A DNA stretch of 11,924 nt from Sphingopyxis macrogoltabida. Lineage in GTDB: Bacteria > Pseudomonadota > Alphaproteobacteria > Sphingomonadales > Sphingomonadaceae. A program made the position numbers and the translations under genes. Location: contig QFPJ01000062.1 of NCBI GenBank assembly GCA_003241685.1, positions 1-11,924 on the forward strand, written 5' to 3'. The notes under the pieces were generated by a model, which did no database searches, had not been told where the DNA came from, and saw only the letters and a list, made by a program, of their open reading frames with translations. Every line of letters starts with the position of its first letter. Position 1 is the first letter of the stretch. Shown here one piece after another: positions 1 through 6,275 of this stretch.

Positions 1-452
1 CGATCCTGTTCCTGTGCCTTGGCAACATCTGCCGCTCGCCGCTTGCCGAAGGCGCGGCGCGGGCCGCTTTCGCCGCGGCGGAGATCGGGGCGACGTTCGA
101 TTCGGCCGGCACCGGCGACTGGCATGTCGGCCGCCCGCCCGATCCCCGGGCGCAGGCGGAGGCGCGGCGGCGCGGGATCGACATCTCGGCCATGCGGGCC
201 CGGCAGCTATCGCGCGACGATTTTTACCGGTTCGACCGGATATTGGTCGCCGATGCGACGAATCTGCGCGACGCGCGGGCGCTGGCCCCGCCCGACGCGA
301 TCGCGCGGGTGCAATTGATGCTGGACCTGGTGCCCGATCGCGTGGGCGAGGATGTTGCGGACCCTTATTTCGGCGACGACGGCGGCTTCGCGGCGACATG
401 GCATGATGTCTCGGCGGTCGCGGCGGCGCTTGTCGCCGCGTCGAGGGGATAG
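1..452 (+). CDS. Low-molecular-weight protein tyrosine phosphatase, 5' end cut by window
   Basis: Cytoplasmic phosphatase of the arsenate-reductase-like LMW-PTP fold, which removes phosphate from protein tyrosines. Reading from base 3, the frame opens with ILFLCLGNICRSPLAEG, which holds the P-loop signature C-x-G-N-x-C-R-S with its nucleophilic Cys and phosphate-binding Arg. The downstream DSAGTGDWHVGRPPDPRA segment is also typical. Near the C-terminus ADPYFGD supplies the general-acid Asp of the family DPY/DPF motif. About 149 codons are visible, and family members are about 150-160 residues with the P-loop near residue 10, so only a handful of N-terminal residues are missing. The stop is TAG at 450-452. 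The last 88 bases overlap the opposite-strand thpR tail. Bacterial relatives often act with tyrosine kinases of polysaccharide export, but nothing here shows a partner. The family call is very secure; the substrate is unknown. Confidence 0.93.
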   Translation, partial: ILFLCLGNICRSPLAEGAARAAFAAAEIGATFDSAGTGDWHVGRPPDPRAQAEARRRGIDISAMRARQLSRDDFYRFDRILVADATNLRDARALAPPDAIARVQLMLDLVPDRVGEDVADPYFGDDGGFAATWHDVSAVAAALVAASRG

Positions 453-976
453 CGCGCGACGGGGTGATAGCGCGATCCGCCGCGGCCAAGCTCGCTTTCG
501 TACAGCGTGACGTGCGAAAAGACGAAAGGCGGACTGGCAAGGTCGCCGTGCAGCGCGAGAAAGGGGGCGACGGGCCCCGTCGCGCGATTGAGGCGTGCGA
601 GCGTGATATGGGGCGTAAAGGCGCGGGTGTCGGGCGCGATACCGACCCGGCCCAGAAGCCCGTCAACCTTGCGGTGCAGCGCCTCCAGCGGTTCGAACGG
701 TTGCACCCCGGCCCACAGCATGTGGGGGCGACCCTGCCGTTCGAACAGGCTGACGCCCGCGATACGCGCCGGAAGGGCGGGCGCATGCAACGCGCCGATG
801 GCGGCGGCGATGTCCTCGGCGCGGTGGCGGTCGACCTCGCCGATGAAGCGCAGCGTCAGATGGAGTTGCTCGTCGTCCTGCCAGCGCGCACCGGCCACGC
901 CGTACATCGCGGCGATCAACTGTGCGCGGATCGGCCGTGGCGGGCGCAGGGCGACGAAAAGCCGGTGGGTGGACAT
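365..976 (-). CDS. thpR: RNA 2',3'-cyclic phosphodiesterase (2'-5' RNA ligase family, ThpR/LigT)
   Basis: A 203-residue member of the 2H phosphoesterase superfamily. These enzymes hydrolyse 2',3'-cyclic phosphate RNA ends and can join or cleave 2'-5' linked RNA. Both signature H-x-T motifs are visible: HLTLRFIGE (H39, T41) and HITLAR (H123, T125), separated by the usual distance. The N-terminus MSTHRLFVALRPP is the standard opening of the family. The core ends near RYHPVARYPL, residue 178; the last ~25 residues (Ala/Thr/Ser-rich, then VAAKPPSSPK) look unlike the family and lie in the antisense overlap with the phosphatase gene. Upstream of the ATG only a weak GGCGG-type ribosome site is seen, and the mobile-element candidate begins 14 bp upstream, so the native promoter has probably been displaced or replaced. 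Confidence 0.92.
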   Translation of the reverse strand: MSTHRLFVALRPPRPIRAQLIAAMYGVAGARWQDDEQLHLTLRFIGEVDRHRAEDIAAAIGALHAPALPARIAGVSLFERQGRPHMLWAGVQPFEPLEALHRKVDGLLGRVGIAPDTRAFTPHITLARLNRATGPVAPFLALHGDLASPPFVFSHVTLYESELGRGGSRYHPVARYPLDAATSAAATAETSCHVAAKPPSSPK

Positions 977-989
977 GGCGCCGCCAGCT

Positions 990-1015
990 TAGGGTCAGGA
1001 CCCATTAATTTGCCG
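990..1015 (+). repeat. Left terminal inverted repeat of the MITE-like element
   Basis: It begins TAGGGTCAGGACCCATTAAT and ends in TTTGCCG. It is a perfect reverse complement of bases 1232-1257. The outer GGGTCAGGACCC is itself an imperfect palindrome able to form a small cruciform. The arm starts 14 bp upstream of the thpR start codon. Confidence 0.9.
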
Positions 1016-1060
1016 TTCGCGGCGTCGAAATGGCGAAGTTATCGGGGCTGGGCGGGTGCA

Positions 1061-1081
1061 GCGGGTAGCATCGCTACCCGC
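1061..1081. repeat. Perfect 9-bp stem hairpin inside the MITE-like element
   Basis: GCGGGTAGC, loop ATC, GCTACCCGC. It lies nearly in the left third of the element. There is no T-tract on either side, so it is not an obvious intrinsic terminator; it may be a structural element of the repeat. Confidence 0.75.
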
Positions 1082-1231
1082 AAGGCCGCGCAGGTTCGAG
1101 ATCGAAGCCATTTCGGCGTCCCTGCGGGATTTGACCGATTTCGTCCATGGCTTCGTCAGAAAGCCTTGAAATATGTTCATATTCCTGCGCCTTTCTTCCT
1201 CGCCCTGAACGAAATCGCTTCAAACCTCGAT

Positions 1232-1257
1232 CGGCAAATTAATGGGTCCTGACCCTA
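1232..1257 (-). repeat. Right terminal inverted repeat of the MITE-like element
   Basis: It reads CGGCAAATTAATGGGTCCTG and continues ACCCTA on the plus strand, a perfect reverse complement of 990-1015. Because the arms are identical, reading frames that enter the element's ends on opposite strands both terminate with the same six residues, RQINGS, followed by TGA. Confidence 0.9.
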
Positions 1258-1328
1258 GGCAAGCCGGCCGGCGGCGTCAGGGCTTTTGTCGCGGCACGGC
1301 GCGGTTTGCGGCGATTTTCCGGTTTCGC

Positions 1329-1357
1329 TTGAATCGGCCATGGAAAATGCCGATATT
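1329..1357 (+). promoter_or_regulatory. Candidate sigma-70-type promoter for the BI-1 family gene
   Basis: TTGAAT at 1329-1334 and GATATT at 1352-1357 with a 17-bp spacer; each hexamer matches 4 of 6 consensus positions. Transcription would start about 35 bp upstream of the proposed ATG at 1400, which agrees with choosing that start instead of the farther upstream ATGs. This is a pattern match only. Confidence 0.3.
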
Positions 1358-1399
1358 GGCGGTACGGCCGGTATGGGCTGGCCGGTTATGGAGATGAAA

Positions 1400-2128
1400 A
1401 TGGCTAATTGGAACGACCCCAATATGGCGGCTTCCGGTTTCGGGGCCAACGCGGGTGCGATGGACCAGGCCGTCGATGCCGGTCTGCGGTCGTACATGCT
1501 GTCGGTTTACAACTATATGGCGTCGGGCGTGCTGCTTACCGGCATCGTCGCCCTGCTCGCCTTTCAGTCGGGCTTCACCGCGTCGTTGATCGGCAGCCCG
1601 CTGATGTGGGTGGTCATGCTGGCGCCGCTGGCGTTCGTGATGGTGCTGAGCTTCGGCATCAACAAGCTGTCGACGACCGCCGCACAGGCGATCTTCTGGG
1701 TCTATGCGGCCGTGATGGGTCTGTCGATGTCGACGATCTTCCTCGCCTTCACCGCGACGTCGATCGCGACGACCTTCTTCGCCACCGCCGCGGCCTTTCT
1801 GGGTCTCAGCCTCTATGGCTACACGACCAAGAAGGACCTGTCGGGTTTCGGCACCTTCCTGATCATGGGCGTCGTCGGCATTCTGGTCGCGATGGTCATC
1901 AACATGTTCGTGCAGTCGAGCGCGCTCAATCTGGTCATCAGCATCATCGGCGTGCTGCTGTTCGCCGGCCTGACCGCCTATGACACGCAGAAGATCAAGA
2001 GCATGTATTTCTATGTTCGCGGCACCGATTTCGTCGGCAAGTCGGTCGTGATGGGCGCGCTGTCGCTCTACCTCGACTTCGTGAACATGTTCACCTTCCT
2101 GCTCAACCTGCTCGGCAACCGCGAATAA
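1400..2128 (+). CDS. Bax inhibitor-1/YccA family inner-membrane protein
   Basis: A 242-residue integral membrane protein of the BI-1 (TMBIM) family. Bacterial members are proposed pH-sensitive calcium leak channels or, for YccA, modulators of the FtsH protease. I count seven hydrophobic segments, roughly at residues 36-57, 67-85, 93-117, 120-139, 150-170, 175-193 and 213-238. The family signature LTAYDTQKIK lies at 191-200 with its conserved acidic residue, and the short polar N-terminus starts MANWNDPN. The ATG at 1400 is preferred because GGAGA at 1390-1394 sits five bases upstream; the frame stays open to 1286, and those extra 38 residues look unlike the family. The gene stands alone, with a candidate promoter at 1329-1357 and a strong terminator 24 bp after the stop. 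The family is certain; the role in this organism is not. Confidence 0.93.
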   Translation: MANWNDPNMAASGFGANAGAMDQAVDAGLRSYMLSVYNYMASGVLLTGIVALLAFQSGFTASLIGSPLMWVVMLAPLAFVMVLSFGINKLSTTAAQAIFWVYAAVMGLSMSTIFLAFTATSIATTFFATAAAFLGLSLYGYTTKKDLSGFGTFLIMGVVGILVAMVINMFVQSSALNLVISIIGVLLFAGLTAYDTQKIKSMYFYVRGTDFVGKSVVMGALSLYLDFVNMFTFLLNLLGNRE

Positions 2129-2152
2129 GCGCGCCGACGGGAAAGACAAACG

Positions 2153-2184
2153 AAGCCCGGCGAAGCGATTCGCCGGGCTTTTTT
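2153..2184 (+). terminator. Rho-independent terminator of the BI-1 family gene
   Basis: A perfect 12-bp stem, AAGCCCGGCGAA / TTCGCCGGGCTT, with a GCGA tetraloop, followed by a run of Ts (2179-2184). It lies 24 bp after the stop codon of the membrane protein gene. Confidence 0.93.
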
Positions 2185-2292
2185 CGTGGGCGTCCTCGCG
2201 GCGCCGGTGCGGCGGACAATGGCGCGAATTGCGTGGAGCACCGCCGTCCCGAGACCTTCTGTCGCCATGGCGGACCCTTATCCGTATGCGTC

Positions 2293-2324
2293 ATGGCGAC
2301 CCCGGCGAAAGCCGGGGAAGCCAT
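2293..2324. repeat. REP-like intergenic hairpin with GAAA tetraloop
   Basis: ATGGC, a GA/AA internal mismatch, then CCCCGGC-GAAA-GCCGGGG, then GCCAT: a 7-bp inner stem and a 5-bp outer stem. No T-tract follows on either strand, so it does not look like a simple terminator. It lies in the 268-bp gap (2129-2396) between two convergent genes. CCCCGGC-GAAA-GCCGGGG palindromes are familiar as dispersed intergenic repeats in sphingomonad-type genomes, from memory. Confidence 0.65.
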
Positions 2325-2396
2325 CTCCATCGATCGCCGGCCAGGTTCGGCGTAACGGCATTGCTGGGACGACAAGCGGCCGATCGCGCGCTTGCT

Positions 2397-3032
2397 TCAG
2401 GACGGGTTCGCCGCCTGCATGTCCGCGATCAGGCCGTTGTCGATGGCCTTGGCGCGTTTGTAGCCATCGCGTTCGCGCAGACCTGCGATATAGGCCTCGA
2501 ACGCGGGGCGGGACGCGATCGTGCCGAATTGCAGACCCCAGTCGATCTGGCTGCCGACATAGACGTCGGCGGCGGTGAAACGGTTGCCCGCCACGAACAT
2601 CTTGCCGGCGACAGCGGTTTCCAGCGTATCCAGCGCGCGATCGAGCGATCCGAATCCCGCCATGCGCTGTTGCTCCGCATCGGGTTCGATCCCGAAATGC
2701 CTGGCGGTGATCGCCTGCTCGACAGGCCCGGCCGTGAAGAAGAGCCAGCGATAATAATCGGCGCGCTCGCTCACCGCGGGGGCCAGGCCGGCCGACGGAA
2801 AGGCATCCGCCAGATAGGCGCAGATCGCCGCGCATTCGGTCACGACCCGCCCGCCATGGACGATGGCGGGAACCTTGCCCATCGGATTGATCGCCAGATA
2901 GTCGGCGTCCTTCATCGACGGTCCATAGCCCAGGATATGGGTTTCATAGGGCGCCCCGACCTCTTCGAGCATCCAGCGGACAATCTGTCCCCGCGACATG
3001 GGGTTGGTATAGAAAATCAGGTCTTCGGCCAT
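2397..3032 (-). CDS. Glutathione S-transferase family protein
   Basis: A 211-residue cytosolic GST-fold enzyme, likely conjugating or transferring glutathione onto electrophiles. The thioredoxin-like N-terminal domain (about 1-80) opens with LIFYTNPMSRGQIVRWMLEE, where Ser13 takes the place of the catalytic Ser of beta/theta/zeta-like classes. The cis-proline is in GKVPAI (P55). The helix N-cap that binds the glutathione gamma-glutamyl group is TECAA (E66-C67), where E-S is usual. The all-helical C-terminal domain carries FTAADVYVG (152-160), the folding-core Asp motif. The start at 3032 is preferred over in-frame upstream codons because it is preceded by AGGGAGAG about eight bases away and the family motif begins at once. 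It is divergent from the CinA-like gene with a 103-bp gap. The substrate cannot be told. Confidence 0.9.
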   Translation of the reverse strand: MAEDLIFYTNPMSRGQIVRWMLEEVGAPYETHILGYGPSMKDADYLAINPMGKVPAIVHGGRVVTECAAICAYLADAFPSAGLAPAVSERADYYRWLFFTAGPVEQAITARHFGIEPDAEQQRMAGFGSLDRALDTLETAVAGKMFVAGNRFTAADVYVGSQIDWGLQFGTIASRPAFEAYIAGLRERDGYKRAKAIDNGLIADMQAANPS

Positions 3033-3135
3033 TGCGTCTCTCCCTGGCATTTCCGAGTCGAACTGGAACGTATCAGGAACAATTCTGCGGCGCCAGCGGA
3101 CTTGTTTTGTCATGCCAGCGGGCTAAGGCAAAGCG

Positions 3136-3894
3136 ATGAGCGATGAACGCATCTGGACCGCCGCCGTGCTGGTGATCGGCGACGAAATCCTGTCGGGCCG
3201 GACCCAGGACAAGAATGTGTCGCAGATTGCGACCTGGCTCGATGTGCAGGGCATTCGCCTGCGCGAAGTGCGGATCGTGCCCGATGTCGAGGCCGAAATC
3301 GTCGCCGCGGTCAACGCGCTGCAGGGCCGCTACGACTATCTGTTCACCACCGGCGGGATCGGGCCGACGCACGACGACATCACGGTCGATGCGGTGGCAA
3401 AGGCGCTGGGCGTCGGCGTGGTCATCCATCCCGACGCGCGCGCGATCCTGGACCGTTATTATCAGGCGCGCGGCGGATTGACCGATGCGCGGCTGCGCAT
3501 GGCGCGCGTGCCCGACGGCGCCGACCTGATCCCCAACCGCATGTCGGGCGCGCCCGGCATCCGCATCGGCAATCTGTTCGTGATGGCCGGGGTGCCGCAT
3601 ATCACCGCCGGGATGCTCGATGCGCTGACCGGCGAACTGGAAGGCGGCGCGCCGCTGGTGGCGCATACCATCGGCGCCTGGTCGCCCGAAAGCGAGGTCG
3701 CGGATATATTGCGACTGGCGGAAAAGGACCATGATGGCGTCGCGATCGGCAGCTATCCCTTTTTCCGCGACGGCCGGGTCGGCGCCAATTTCGTGATCCG
3801 ATCGACCGATGCCGCGACGGTCGCCGCGTGCGTCGCCGCGCTGACGGCGGGGATCGAGGGTGCGGGCTATAGCGTGACCGACGGCGGCATCTGA
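3136..3894 (+). CDS. Molybdopterin-binding domain protein (stand-alone CinA N-terminal/MoaB-MogA-like domain)
   Basis: A 252-residue protein with the MoCF_biosynth fold shared by MogA, MoaB, MoeA and the N-terminal half of CinA. The signature blocks are AAVLVIGDEILSGRTQDKN (9-27), the phosphate/pterin-binding loop TTGGIGPTHDD (71-81) and MAGVP (150-154). It lacks the C-terminal nicotinamide-nucleotide amidase domain of full CinA (about 410 residues), and no further matching sequence follows the stop, so this is the single-domain form common in alphaproteobacteria, not a broken CinA. Such proteins are annotated as competence/damage-inducible protein A homologues; ADP-ribose or nucleotide pyrophosphatase activity is known for the CinA domain, but the role here is unproven. 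The ATG is preceded by AAGG seven bases upstream. Its last 28 bases overlap the tail of the opposite-strand MFS gene. Confidence 0.88.
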   Translation: MSDERIWTAAVLVIGDEILSGRTQDKNVSQIATWLDVQGIRLREVRIVPDVEAEIVAAVNALQGRYDYLFTTGGIGPTHDDITVDAVAKALGVGVVIHPDARAILDRYYQARGGLTDARLRMARVPDGADLIPNRMSGAPGIRIGNLFVMAGVPHITAGMLDALTGELEGGAPLVAHTIGAWSPESEVADILRLAEKDHDGVAIGSYPFFRDGRVGANFVIRSTDAATVAACVAALTAGIEGAGYSVTDGGI

Positions 3895-5114
3895 CCGGCA
3901 TCGTCGGCCGATCGCGTCACGCGCGGCAAACGGCGCAGCATCGCCACCGCCGCCAGTCCGAAGACGGACGATATGATGAAGGCCGCGCCGGGGAAATGAA
4001 CCGGCGCCGTATCCGCCGTGAACCGGGCCATCGTTCCCGTCAGCAGCACCGGCGCGACAAGTTGGCCCATCCCCATCGCCATGGCCGATATGCCCTGCAC
4101 CTCGCCCTGCGTCTCGGCGCCGGCGCGGCGCGACATCAGCGCGTTCAGCGAAGGCTGTACCGGCGCCTGAAAGGCGATGGGGAGCAGCAGCAGAAAGGCG
4201 CCCCAGGTCGATGTGACGAAAGCAAAGCCCAGATAGTTGGCGACCGCGACCAGAATGCCGATCGTCGCCGCGTCGCGCTCGCCGAAGCGGGCGACCATCG
4301 GCCCGACCACAAAGGCCTGGCCCAGCGCGATCATCACCCCGACCGCCGCCAGGCTTGCCCCGATCATCCCCGGCGTCCAGCCAAGCTGGGCGATGCAGTA
4401 AAAGCTCCACGTCATCGGATAGACGAGGCTGGCGATCTGCCACAGCACCAGCACGCCCGCGACGCCGCCCATGCCGGGCAGGCGCCGCATCGCGCGCGCG
4501 GCGCCTAGCGGATTGGCGCGGCGCCAGTCGAAGGCGCGCCGCCGTTCGGGCGGCAGCGTTTCGGGAAAGATGAACAGGCCATAGAGCATGTTCGCGGCCG
4601 CCAGCAGCGCCGCCGCGACGAACGGCGCGCGCGGCCCCACCTCGCCCAGCAGGCCGCCGATCGCCGGACCGACGACGAAGCCGACGCCGAAGGCCGCGCC
4701 GACGAAGCCGAAGTTGCGCGCGCGCTCTTCGGGGCGGGTGATGTCGGCGATGGCGGCTTGCGCCGCCGCATAGCTGCCGCCGAAAATCCCCGACAAGGCG
4801 CGCGCGACGAACAGCCACGGCAGCGTGTCGACGATGGTCAGCAGCGCATAGTCGACCGCCAGCCCGCCGAGCGAGAGCAGCAGCACCCGCCGCCGCCCGA
4901 AACGGTCCGACAGATTGCCGAGCAGCGGCGATGCCAGAAAGGTCGCGGCCGCCATCACCAGCCCGATCCATGCCCCCACTTCGATCGCGTGCGGCAGGTC
5001 GATGCGGCCGACCTCCATCACCAGTTGCGGCAACACCGGCATGATGATCCCGAAACCGACCGCGTCGATGAAGATGGTGGCGACGATGAAAGCGATGCTA
5101 TGGCGGCGTGTCAC
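3867..5114 (-). CDS. TCR/Tet-family MFS drug:proton antiporter
   Basis: A 415-residue, 12-helix major facilitator exporter of the inner membrane. The first helix holds FIDAVGFGIIMPVLP with D17, as in TetA-type proteins. Loop 2-3 carries motif A, GNLSDRFGRRR (66-76). Helix 5 carries the antiporter motif C, GVGFVVGPAIGGLLGE (143-158). The loop after helix 6 is basic (PPERRRAFDWRR). Sphingomonads often carry chromosomal homologues of this family whose substrate is unknown, so tetracycline resistance should not be assumed. The start appears to be GTG at 5114, with GGGA about six bases upstream; no ATG occurs before residue 25, which would remove helix 1. The stop overlaps the CinA-like gene by 28 bp. 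The upstream region is shared with the transglutaminase gene and contains an inverted repeat that could be an operator. Confidence 0.9.
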   Translation of the reverse strand: MTRRHSIAFIVATIFIDAVGFGIIMPVLPQLVMEVGRIDLPHAIEVGAWIGLVMAAATFLASPLLGNLSDRFGRRRVLLLSLGGLAVDYALLTIVDTLPWLFVARALSGIFGGSYAAAQAAIADITRPEERARNFGFVGAAFGVGFVVGPAIGGLLGEVGPRAPFVAAALLAAANMLYGLFIFPETLPPERRRAFDWRRANPLGAARAMRRLPGMGGVAGVLVLWQIASLVYPMTWSFYCIAQLGWTPGMIGASLAAVGVMIALGQAFVVGPMVARFGERDAATIGILVAVANYLGFAFVTSTWGAFLLLLPIAFQAPVQPSLNALMSRRAGAETQGEVQGISAMAMGMGQLVAPVLLTGTMARFTADTAPVHFPGAAFIISSVFGLAAVAMLRRLPRVTRSADDAGQMPPSVTL

Positions 5115-5148
5115 GACGAGTCCCGTTGCTGCTGGAAGGAAAGTTCCG

Positions 5149-5170
5149 ATGCACCGCGCGGCCCGTGCAT
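5149..5170. promoter_or_regulatory. Candidate operator: inverted repeat between divergent MFS and transglutaminase genes
   Basis: ATGCAC, a 10-bp spacer containing the palindrome CCGCGCGG, then GTGCAT. It lies 35 bp upstream of the MFS GTG start and 40 bp upstream of the transglutaminase ATG, where a dimeric repressor could act on both. No regulator gene is adjacent, so this is an inference from symmetry and position. Confidence 0.3.
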
Positions 5171-5210
5171 GACCTGTGCCACCGATCCGTCCCCCGAGCG
5201 TTGTCGATAG

Positions 5211-6017
5211 ATGAAAGTCGAAATCTCCGCCTCCCTAAATTACCGGCTGGCCCGGCCCGTCGACCTGATGTTGCAGGTCGAGGCGGCGGCGCAGCCCGAC
5301 CAGCGCATCGTCTCCGCCGCGATCGATGTGGGCCAGCCCGACCATTTCGCGCGCCAGCCGGCACAGGACGGCATCGGCGAACGGATATGGCTGCGCGCTG
5401 CGGACACGCTCGAACTGCGTTACGACGCGGTGGTTGCGATCGAACGGGCGGGCCCGGACTATCGCGGCCTGGCCGCCACCGACCTGCACCGCCTCCCCGC
5501 CGAGGCCGTCCCCTACCTCAACGAATCCCGCTACTGCCCCGCAAACAAGTTTCACGCCTTCGTCGAACGGCGTTTCGGCGATGGCGACGGCGGCGCGAAG
5601 ATCGGGCGGATGCGCGACTGGATCGAAAGCCGCTTCACCTATGTGCCGGGGACGAGCGACGCCGAAACCGGCGCGCTCGACAGCTTCGTCGAACGCCGCG
5701 GCGTGTGCCGCGACTATGCCCATGTGCTGATCGCCCTGGCGCGCGCCGCGCATATTCCCGCGCGCATGGCCAGCGTCTATTCCCCCGACGTCGACCCGCC
5801 CGATTTCCATGCGGTGGCCGACATCTATCTGGACGGCGCGTGGCACCTGGTCGATGCGACGGGGATGGCGCGGTCATCGGCCATGGCGCGCATCTGCGTC
5901 GGCCGCGACGCCGCCGACGTTTCCTTTCTCACCGCCTACGGCGACATCGAACTGGTCGATCAGTCGGTCATGGTCAGGGAAATGGAGCGGGTGAAGGGAA
6001 TCGAACCCTCGTCGTAA
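5211..6017 (+). CDS. Transglutaminase-like cysteine protease family protein
   Basis: A 268-residue protein with a transglutaminase-core papain-like domain. The triad is in plain view: Cys in RRGVCRDYAHV (C166), His in PPDFHAVADIYL (H200) and Asp in WHLVDATG (D215). The N-terminal ~100 residues form the beta-rich domain usual in bacterial members of this family, with YRLARPVDLMLQVEAA. There is no signal peptide or membrane helix, so it is probably cytoplasmic; bacterial members are mostly proteases or amidases of unknown substrate. The start is the first ATG after the stop TAG at 5208-5210, but no strong ribosome site precedes it. The 3' end is odd: codons from M258 onward, including the TAA, are the antisense of tRNA-Gly, which gives the tail MERVKGIEPSS. 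The native C-terminus therefore appears to end at about residue 257, with the stop supplied by the tRNA gene. Confidence 0.88.
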   Translation: MKVEISASLNYRLARPVDLMLQVEAAAQPDQRIVSAAIDVGQPDHFARQPAQDGIGERIWLRAADTLELRYDAVVAIERAGPDYRGLAATDLHRLPAEAVPYLNESRYCPANKFHAFVERRFGDGDGGAKIGRMRDWIESRFTYVPGTSDAETGALDSFVERRGVCRDYAHVLIALARAAHIPARMASVYSPDVDPPDFHAVADIYLDGAWHLVDATGMARSSAMARICVGRDAADVSFLTAYGDIELVDQSVMVREMERVKGIEPSS

Positions 6018-6056
6018 GCTTGGGAAGCTTCTGCTCTACCATTGAGCTACACCCGC
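5983..6056 (-). tRNA. tRNA-Gly (anticodon CCC), reads GGG codons
   Basis: On the minus strand the acceptor arm GCGGGTG (from 6056) pairs with CACCCGC (5993-5987). The D-arm is GCTC-AATGGTA-GAGC. The anticodon loop TTCCCAA has anticodon CCC and is closed by AAGC/GCTT. The T-arm contains GGGTTCGATTCCC. The discriminator base is T, followed by an encoded CCA (5985-5983). The length is 74 nt with CCA. No terminator is visible just downstream, because the gene ends inside the opposite-strand transglutaminase CDS. The isoacceptor serves a GGG codon, which fits a high-GC genome. Confidence 0.95.
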
Positions 6057-6275
6057 ATTTCAAAGGCTTATCTGCCATTTCGTCGTATATCTTGCCCGAC
6101 GTTTCGGACGGCCGCCTTTGTGGTGGGAGGGCGAGTGCCACGCTGGTGTCGTCGTCGTCAACCTATGTTTTGCGAATGGCGCCGGGCTTCGTGCCCGCGA
6201 CCGGCGGCGACGGGTGCTTTCGTGGGGGCGATTGCCTTTGCGGCGCGTCTTTTTCGATCGGCCCAGCGCGCGGTT

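Larger units (their letters stand above)
990..1257. mobile_element. MITE-like element with perfect 26-bp terminal inverted repeats
   Basis: Bases 990-1015 and 1232-1257 are perfect inverted copies of each other (26 bp), and the match resumes after one mismatch at the outer edge. Each terminus carries a smaller palindrome, GGGTC-AG-GACCC, followed by an AT-rich CATTAATTTGCC stretch that is unusual against the GC-rich surroundings. The ~216-bp interior has no transposase and holds a perfect 9-bp hairpin at 1061-1081. The interior is visibly less GC-rich than its neighbours. I see no clear target-site duplication; a TA at each edge is possible but unproven. The size, inverted ends and lack of coding capacity suggest a miniature inverted-repeat element mobilised in trans. 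A repeat related to REP-associated tyrosine transposases is an alternative. Confidence 0.7.

Noticed and set aside
464..1252. 262-codon plus-strand frame across thpR and the MITE-like element
   Set aside because: It is antisense to the H-x-T motifs of thpR and has no family resemblance; it ends only because it reaches the right inverted repeat.
3073..4971. 632-codon minus-strand frame across the CinA-like and MFS genes
   Set aside because: It is an Arg/Gly/Ala-rich shadow frame; the two genes it crosses have clear family motifs in other frames.
3867..5114. Calling the MFS protein a tetracycline resistance determinant
   Set aside because: TetA-type motifs are shared by many chromosomal exporters of this family, no TetR neighbour is present, and base composition matches the surroundings.
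6057..6275. 219-bp gap between tRNA-Gly and the S41 peptidase as a possible small gene
   Set aside because: Frames here are continuations of shadows without a ribosome site or motif; I see no convincing promoter, terminator or RNA structure.
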